This document shows positions 63,521 through 64,000 of a DNA stretch of 64,000 nt, piece after piece. The notes beneath the pieces are model-generated. The model was not told the DNA's origin. It saw nothing but the letters and a program-made list of their open reading frames with translations, and made no database searches. The stretch is from Pirellula sp. Lineage in GTDB: Bacteria; Planctomycetota; Planctomycetia; Pirellulales; Lacipirellulaceae. The stretch lies in the NCBI GenBank assembly GCA_013822725.1, contig PNKX01000017.1, forward strand, positions 53,991 through 117,990, in the 5' to 3' direction. Made by a program: the position numbers and the translations under genes. Each line of letters begins with the position of its first letter. The stretch's first letter is position 1.

Positions 63521-63899
63521 GGCGGAGGTCTCGACAGGCGGGCCTGTCTCGCTATCGCGGAGCGATCTTCGTGCGCGCAGCGGCCAGCGCTGAGCGACAA
63601 AAGATTGAACCGAGGCGGGACAAGTTCGTAGCGGGCGGATGAGAACATGACAAGGACGGGCCGCAGCCCGTGCTCGGCGACGAGCCGTCGCAATCGCGAC
63701 AAGCGCATGGCCGGGCATTACAACCCTAGGTCACGAATCAGGATGGTGCTGATCTCGCTCCGCAAAAGATGCAGAATCTTGCCGAAAAGGGCCCGGCAAA
63801 CGCCGCATTGGAAAAAGGCGCGTCGATCGGCGCGACAGCAGCGACCCGGTGGAGAAGCGGATGATGAAACGATGTGGCGAAAATGCCACCTTTGAGGGC
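63521..63899. other. Upstream region of the Tad-like set
   Basis: No gene is supported. An Arg/Ser-rich plus-strand frame (63647-63895) has no signal or domain. The promoter of the minus-strand tad-like genes should lie here but no clear hexamer pair was found. Confidence 0.45.
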
Positions 63900-64000
63900 T
63901 CAGAACCCTTCTTTGCGCATCACCGAAGAAGAAGCGATATCCCGCCCGCCCATGATCCAGGGAGCCGGCAACCAGCTCACTTGCTCGAAACCAATGGTGA
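63900..64000 (-). CDS. Possible C-terminal fragment of a truncated minus-strand gene
   Basis: A minus-strand frame enters from the window edge and ends at TGA (63900-63902). The readable end is FEQVSWLPAPWIMGGRDIAS followed by SSVMRKEGF. It looks more like protein than the other frames (balanced composition, Trp residues), but with only 32 residues the call is weak. No family recognised. Confidence 0.3.
   Translation of the reverse strand, partial: TIGFEQVSWLPAPWIMGGRDIASSSVMRKEGF

Noticed and set aside
63647..63895. 82-residue Arg-rich plus-strand frame near the window end
   Set aside because: Composition typical of non-coding GC-rich DNA; no signal, domain or ribosome-binding site.

Overview
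This is GC-rich chromosomal DNA from a member of the Planctomycetota, most likely the order Pirellulales. The reasons are family content: two DUF1559 prepilin-like proteins plus a membrane relative, a DUF1501 protein with a twin-arginine signal, four secreted PQQ-type beta-propellers, a very large TPR protein, a histone H1-like Lys/Ala-rich protein, BlaI/M56 regulators, a FloA flotillin and a TadE/TadE/TadG-like cluster. Gene density is moderate. The assignment rests on my reading of the translated sequence; no database search was run.

Layout. 1-2.7 kb: YceI protein, FloA, a lipoprotein-like protein. 2.8-9.5 kb, minus strand: a secreted protein built on repeated DPFG motifs and a membrane-anchored 1492-residue TPR protein. 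10-14.8 kb: a tripartite ABC exporter (ATPase, FtsX-type permease, HlyD-type adaptor) whose genes are separated by palindromic repeats. 14.9-16.6 kb: purE-purK; purH lies at 22.5-24.2 kb and carries repeat DNA in its interdomain linker. 16.6-22.1 kb: a 53-residue Cys peptide, a CBM9/DOMON-like protein, a PQQ propeller and two DUF1559 genes. 24.3-24.9 kb: a REP-associated tyrosine transposase (RAYT) between inverted REP elements. 25.4-30.1 kb: S41 protease, an acidic protein, a TPR protein. 30.5-36.9 kb: sdhC-sdhA, then two unrelated secreted-protein genes, then sdhB. 37.2-40.1 kb: blaI and an M56 metallopeptidase fused to polysaccharide-export-like domains. 40.2-44.4 kb: MFS/spermidine-synthase-like fusion, wrbA, nadA. 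44.6-50.5 kb: Gly-rich, FliN-like, DUF1559-like, hypothetical and extremely Cys-rich proteins. 51.2-56.8 kb: two PQQ propellers, the second overlapping a pseudo-receiver gene, and the histone-like protein. 56.9-64 kb: hypothetical, DUF1501, GlsB/YeaQ-type and TadE/TadE/TadG-like genes.

The most unusual layer is between the genes. At least a dozen families of palindromic repeats fill the intergenic gaps, often nested one inside another and often docked at stop codons. One family has the hallmark of RAYT-mobilised REP elements: a GTAG foot followed by an imperfect hairpin. It occurs six times, two copies flank the RAYT gene in inverted orientation, and one copy has a compensatory base-pair swap. 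Repeats have entered coding sequence at least twice (PurH linker, C-terminus of a DUF1559-like protein) and supply the stop codon of two other genes.

No rRNA, tRNA, CRISPR array, prophage or insertion sequence with a DDE transposase was recognised.
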